Positions 60,185 through 64,000 of a stretch of DNA of 64,000 bases are shown piece by piece. Within the stretch, counting starts at the first letter, position 1, and each line of letters starts with the position of its first letter. Where the stretch lies: contig NZ_BJND01000019.1 of the NCBI RefSeq assembly GCF_006539505.1, positions 124,001-188,000 of the forward strand, in the 5' to 3' direction. A program made the position numbers and the translations under genes. The DNA is from Streptomyces spinoverrucosus (lineage in GTDB: Bacteria; Actinomycetota; Actinomycetes; Streptomycetales; Streptomycetaceae). The notes under the pieces are model-generated. The model was not told where the DNA came from. It was given only the letters and a program-made list of their open reading frames with translations, and did no database searches.

Positions 60185-61187
60185 CTACACGGGGATCGGC
60201 TCGTCGTCGTGGTGGTACGGCGGCTGGGCGCCCGCGCGGGTGCAGGTGTCGGCGGCGATCTCCACGGCGTAGGACAGCAGCCGGGCGAGGTCGCCGACCC
60301 CGAGAGCGGCGACGCCTTCGCGGCTGAGCCGGCCGACGTGGTGCAGGTGGGCGAGTACCCCGGCGGTGAAGGCGTCGCCCGCTCCCACCGTGTCGACGAC
60401 CTCGACCACCGGAGCGGGCACATGCACATCGGCGTCGCGACCGGCGGCCCAGGCGCCCCGGGAGCCGAACGTGATCAGGACGAGTCCCGCCCGGACGCGA
60501 GCCGGCGTTCGGCCACCGCCTCGTACGGCTCATGCGGGTGGAGCCGGGCCAGGTCCTCGTCGCTCGCCTTCACCGCGTCGGCGAACGCGACCTACTCGGC
60601 GAACCGCCGGAGACAGGCGGCGCGGTCGGTGACCAGGCCCGGCCGCACGTTCGGGTCGAGGGATACCAGCCGCCGGCCCGCCTCCCGGCGCGTCAGTCCG
60701 TCGAGCGTGGAGGCCAGGGTTTCGAGCAGCAGATCCAGCGACCCGAGGTGCAGAGCCGTCCCCGCGGGCAGCGCGCCGCCGTCCGGGAAAGAGCAGCGAG
60801 GAGTTCGGGGCGCAGGCCGCGGTCGGCGGTGCCGTTCGCGTAGAAGAAGTAGGCGGCCGACCCGTCCTCGCGCAGCTGCACGGCGGCGAGAGTGGTGGGG
60901 TCGGACGCGGGCAGCGCATGGGTGAGCCGGGTGCCGGATGCCGCGAGGTGCGCGCGCAGGAGATCGCCGAAGTGGTCGTCGGAGATGCGCGCGAGCAGTG
61001 CCGTGGGGACTCGGAGTCGGCCGAGACCGGCGGCGACGTTGAGGCAGGAGCCGCCCGGGCGCGGCTGGAAGGCCGCGGCACCATCCGCCGTGCGGGCGGG
61101 GGTGAGGTCCACCAGCGCGTCTCCGGCGACGACGACGGCAGGCTGGTCTGCGGGTTCCTGATCAGCGGGTTCCGGTCCGGCGCTCAT
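60185..61187 (-). pseudogene. PfkB-family carbohydrate kinase, broken by two frameshifts and a stop
   Basis: Read in three frames, the region encodes a full PfkB kinase. ATG 61187 starts a frame with VVVAGDALVDLTPAR, GGSCLNVAAGLGRL and DGSAAYFFYANGTADRGL. At about 60790 a one-base loss shifts it out of frame; the second frame continues with FPDGGALPAGTALHLGS and REAGRRLVSLDPNVRPGLV, hits an in-frame TAG at about 60592 (probably a Trp codon once), and goes on to VKASDEDLARLHPHEPYEAV. A second shift near 60480 restores LVLITFGSRGAWAA and the anion-hole motif DTVGAGDAFTAGVL, ending at 60185. Three separate lesions make assembly error unlikely. Confidence 0.85.
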
Positions 61188-61270
61188 GTGGGTTCCTCGT
61201 GGACGGCGGCGGCAAGGTCGAGGGCTGGGCTGGGCTGTTCGGTGGACACCCGTAGCCCCCCAGAGGCCGC

Positions 61271-61314
61271 TTGACGATAAGTCGGCAGAGATTTTCTCGC
61301 AAGATGTGTTAACA
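61271..61314 (+). promoter_or_regulatory. Promoter/operator region of the polyol ABC operon
   Basis: TTGACG (61271-61276) is a good -35. A GAGA-TTT-TCTC repeat (61288-61298) overlaps the likely -10 position, and TGTTAACA (61307-61314) is a perfect 8-bp palindrome in an A/T-rich patch. Such sites fit a LacI-, DeoR- or ROK-type repressor. It lies 134 bp before the binding-protein gene. Confidence 0.45.
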
Positions 61315-61447
61315 ACGGCGCAGTCTCCTGCTAATAATTCGGCCATCGAAACGCGCCCGACTCCCCAAGGACGCATCCACACCCCTGCTCGACCCGCCGC
61401 GCCTCAGTCGAGGTCCGGGCGAACCAGCACGAGAGGCCCCCCGTCAC

Positions 61448-62800
61448 ATGGCATCGACCAGATACGCCCTCATAGCCGGCGCCGCCGCCACCGCCCTGCT
61501 CGCCACCGCCTGTTCCGGAGCCGGAGCGGGCGGGTCCTCGGGCGGAGGGAAGAGCATCAACGTCCTGATGGTCGGCAACCCGCAGATGGAGGACATTGCG
61601 AAGCTCACCAAGGACAACTTCACCAAGGACACCGGGATCAAGGTCAACTTCACGATCCTTCCCGAGAACGAGCTGCGCGACAAAGTCACCCAGGACATCG
61701 CCACCCAGGCCGGCCAGTACGACGTCGCCACCATCGGCGCCTACGAGGTGCCCATCTGGGAGAAGAACGGCTGGCTGCACGACTTGGGCTCGTACGCCGA
61801 CAAGGACAAGAGCTTCGACAAGGCCGATCTGCTCAAGCCGATGGTCCAGTCGCTCACCGGCTCGGACGGCAAGCTCTACGCCCTGCCGTTCTACGGCGAG
61901 TCCTCGATGCTCATGTACAACAAGGACGTCATGAAGGCGAAGGGCATCACGGTGCCCGAACGGCCGACCTGGCAGCAGATCGCCGACATCGCGGCCGAGG
62001 TCGACGGCGCCGAGCCCGGCATGAAGGGCATCTGCCTGCGCGGTCTGGCCGGCTGGGGCGAGCTGGGTGCTCCGCTGACGTCCATGGTCAATACCTTCGG
62101 CGGCACCTGGTTCACCAAGGACTGGAAGGCGCAGGTCAACAGCGGCGGCTTCAAGGAGGCCACGAAGTTCTACGTCGACCTGGTCCGCGAGCACGGTGAG
62201 GCCGGCGCCCCGCAGGCCGGGTTCACCGAGTGCCTGAACGCGCTGAGCCAGAAGAAGGTCGCGATGTGGTACGACGCGACCAGCGCGGCCGGGTCGCTGG
62301 AGGACCCCGCCTCCAGCAAGATCGCCGGCAACGTCGGCTACGCCTACGCACCGACCGTCAAGACGGACAGCAGCGGCTGGCTGTGGGCCTGGTCGTGGGC
62401 CATGCCGAAGACCACGAAGAACGCGGACGCCGCATCGCAGTTCATGCTGTGGGCCTCCAGCAAGAAGTACGAGAACCTCGTCGGCGAGAAGCTCGGCTGG
62501 GCGCGTGTCCCGGCCGGCAAGCGGGCCAGCACGTACGAGATCCCGGAGTACAAGAAGGCCGCCGCCTCCTTCGGTGACATGACCCTGAAGTCCATCGAGG
62601 GCGCCGACCCGGCCAACCCGGGCGTCCAGCCCCGGCCGACCGTGGGCATCCAGTACGTGGCCATCCCCGAGTTCCAGGACCTGGGCACCAAGGTGACCCA
62701 GGAGATCTCCGCCGCCATCGCCGGCAAGACCAGCGTGGACAAGGCGCTCGACGACGGCCAGAAGCTGGCCGAGGAAGTCGCCAAGAACTACCAGAAGTGA
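61448..62800 (+). CDS. Sugar/polyol ABC importer substrate-binding lipoprotein
   Basis: A 450-residue family 1 solute-binding protein. The signal peptide ends in the lipobox ATAC (Cys21 or nearby: LLATACSG), so it is a lipoprotein. NVLMVGNPQMEDIAKL and YDVATIGAYEVPIWEKNGWL, with LPFYGESSMLMYNKDVM, are typical of sorbitol/mannitol (SmoE-like) receptors. First gene of the importer; the permease gene follows 78 bp later. The polyol specificity is inferred. Confidence 0.88.
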   Translation: MASTRYALIAGAAATALLATACSGAGAGGSSGGGKSINVLMVGNPQMEDIAKLTKDNFTKDTGIKVNFTILPENELRDKVTQDIATQAGQYDVATIGAYEVPIWEKNGWLHDLGSYADKDKSFDKADLLKPMVQSLTGSDGKLYALPFYGESSMLMYNKDVMKAKGITVPERPTWQQIADIAAEVDGAEPGMKGICLRGLAGWGELGAPLTSMVNTFGGTWFTKDWKAQVNSGGFKEATKFYVDLVREHGEAGAPQAGFTECLNALSQKKVAMWYDATSAAGSLEDPASSKIAGNVGYAYAPTVKTDSSGWLWAWSWAMPKTTKNADAASQFMLWASSKKYENLVGEKLGWARVPAGKRASTYEIPEYKKAAASFGDMTLKSIEGADPANPGVQPRPTVGIQYVAIPEFQDLGTKVTQEISAAIAGKTSVDKALDDGQKLAEEVAKNYQK

Positions 62801-62878
62801 CCTTCAGCGCCCGGCCGGCCCGTGAGTCGGCCGGCGCCGCTTCCCCGACCCCGGCCTTCACCGGCAGAGGAACCATTC

Positions 62879-63841
62879 ATGACCACGCTCACCGCACCCC
62901 CCAAGACAGCACCCCCACCCTTCCGTACCCGGAAGTCCTCGGGCGCGGCCGCCAAGTGGAAGCGCCGTATCCCGCTGCTGCCCGCGCTGATTTTCACCAT
63001 CGTCGTCACGCAGTTGCCCTTCGTGGCCACGTTGATCATCTCCACCTTCCAGTGGAACATCCTCAGGCCGGGCGACCGGCACTTCGTCGGTCTGTCCAAC
63101 TTCTCGTTCGTCTTCACCGACGAGCGGCTGCGCACGGCCGTGCTCAACACGGTCGTGCTCACCGCGTCTGTGGTGATCATCAGTGTGATCCTCGGACTCG
63201 GTCTGGCGATGCTCCTCGACCGCCGTTTCGCCGGCCGCGGGCTGGCGCGCACGCTGCTCATCGCACCGTTCCTGGTCATGCCGGTCGCGGCGGCGCTGCT
63301 GTGGAAGCACGCCATCTACAACCCCGACTACGGACTGCTCAACGGCACCCTCAACGCCGTATACAGGTTCTTCGGAGCGGACAACGGCCCCACGGTCGAC
63401 TGGATCTCCTCCTACCCGATGCCCGCCGTCGTGGTGTCGCTGGTCTGGCAGTGGACCCCGTTCATGATGCTGATCCTCCTGGCCGGCCTGCAGGCGCAGC
63501 CCGGTGACGTCCTGGAGGCGGCCCGCATGGACGGCGCCTCCGCGCTGCAGACCTTCCGCCACATCACGCTGCCGCACCTGCGCCAGTACATCGAGCTGGG
63601 CGTCCTGCTCGGCACGATCTACGTCGTGCAGACCTTCGACGCGGTCTTCACCATCACCCAGGGCGGCCCCGGCTCCCAGACCACCAACCTGCCCTACGAG
63701 ATCTACCTGACCATGTTCCGCAAGTACGAGTACGGCGAGGCAGCCGCCGCCGGTGTCGTCGTCGTCCTCGGCGCGTTCGTCATCGCGACCTTCGCGCTGC
63801 GCACCATCGCGTCGCTGTTCCGCGAGGAGGTTTCCCGATGA
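62879..63841 (+). CDS. Polyol/sugar ABC transporter permease, MalF type
   Basis: A 320-residue permease with six helices; LPALIFTIVVTQLPFVATLI is TM1. The EAA loop reads EAARMDGASALQTFRHITLP, the standard form. ATG 62879 follows AGAGGAA. The stop overlaps the next permease by ATGA. SmoF-like proteins carry sorbitol and mannitol. Confidence 0.9.
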   Translation: MTTLTAPPKTAPPPFRTRKSSGAAAKWKRRIPLLPALIFTIVVTQLPFVATLIISTFQWNILRPGDRHFVGLSNFSFVFTDERLRTAVLNTVVLTASVVIISVILGLGLAMLLDRRFAGRGLARTLLIAPFLVMPVAAALLWKHAIYNPDYGLLNGTLNAVYRFFGADNGPTVDWISSYPMPAVVVSLVWQWTPFMMLILLAGLQAQPGDVLEAARMDGASALQTFRHITLPHLRQYIELGVLLGTIYVVQTFDAVFTITQGGPGSQTTNLPYEIYLTMFRKYEYGEAAAAGVVVVLGAFVIATFALRTIASLFREEVSR

Positions 63842-64000
63842 CCCATGCAGCAGTCGCCGCGCCCGGGGCGAGGTTCAAGAAGCTGCTTCGCCGTAAGGAC
63901 GACCATGGCGGTGCGCCCAAGCTGTCGCCGCTGTGGACGTTCGTCGCCTGGCTCGCGACGCTGGCGTTCTTCGCGCCCGTGGCCTGGATGGTGCTCACCT
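63838..64000 (+). CDS. Sugar ABC transporter permease, MalG type (partial)
   Basis: Only 54 residues are in the window: a basic Pro/Gly-rich tail (FKKLLRRKDDHGGAPKLSP) and most of TM1 (WTFVAWLATLAFFAPVAWMV). The ATGA overlap with the MalF-type gene and the usual gene order support the call. No ATPase gene is seen yet; such streptomycete importers often share the MsiK ATPase. Confidence 0.85.
   Translation, partial: MTHAAVAAPGARFKKLLRRKDDHGGAPKLSPLWTFVAWLATLAFFAPVAWMVLT

Overview
The window reads as a piece of a Streptomyces chromosome (or a very close actinomycete). The DNA is very GC-rich with strongly GC-biased third codon positions. GTG starts are common, genes are often joined by 4-base ATGA/GTGA overlaps, and the gene families are typical of the genus: long-form GAPDH, DUF6643, TerD/TerA, an RsbW-like ATPase without a partner, PucR/GAF regulators and lipoprotein N-acyltransferase. 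No rRNA, tRNA, phage, IS element or CRISPR array was recognised.

Layout. 1-2.6 kb: the start of a secreted ricin-type lectin, a 481-residue GAPDH and a GNAT acetyltransferase. 2.7-15.5 kb: the most unusual block. A secreted peptidase diverges from a ten-gene, almost fully overlapping operon: ATP-grasp ligase, DUF364-like Rossmann protein, cysteine-synthase-fold PLP enzyme, enolase-superfamily epimerase, MFS exporter, methyltransferase, Tat lipoprotein solute-binding protein, two DppB/C-type permeases and a double ABC ATPase. A Zur-like inverted repeat lies in the divergent promoter, and a near-perfect Zur box lies upstream of the GNAT gene. The operon looks like a complete make-export-reimport system for a small amino-acid-derived metal chelator (a candidate zincophore) with neither NRPS nor nicotianamine synthase.

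15.6-22.3 kb: phosphodiester glycosidase, GH15 hydrolase, and an amino-sugar/tagatose-type locus (DeoR regulator diverging from a SIS isomerase and class II aldolase). The SIS and aldolase genes are separated by about 14 tandem units of about 50 bp. 22.3-30.5 kb: RlmG/RsmC-like methyltransferase, AlkB, ROK regulator, a TetR-controlled SDR plus MFS pair, and a TetR with DUF4865 and phosphotriesterase-like genes. 30.6-38.7 kb: SHOCT protein and MacB-type ABC transporter, an RsbW-like ATPase, a Cds1-type cysteine desulfhydrase, an SRPBCC protein and a DeoR regulator. 39-51.3 kb: a large membrane protein with a lipase motif, a beta-helix/AAA+ fusion, an Rv1733c-like protein, MOSC, TerD/TerA, an HpnB-like glycosyltransferase, an Asp/Glu racemase-like protein and an O-antigen-ligase-like protein. 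51.5-58 kb: Lnt, Nudix, and a 3-hydroxybutyrate dehydrogenase with PucR regulator and MFS carrier. 58.6-64 kb: a polyol/sugar locus with FGGY kinase, a broken PfkB kinase, and a MalEFG-type importer running off the window edge.

A recurring theme is tandem duplication between genes. Arrays with units of 9, 26, about 50 and about 63 bp lie in four intergenic gaps, and three of them carry degenerate copies of the ends of the flanking genes.
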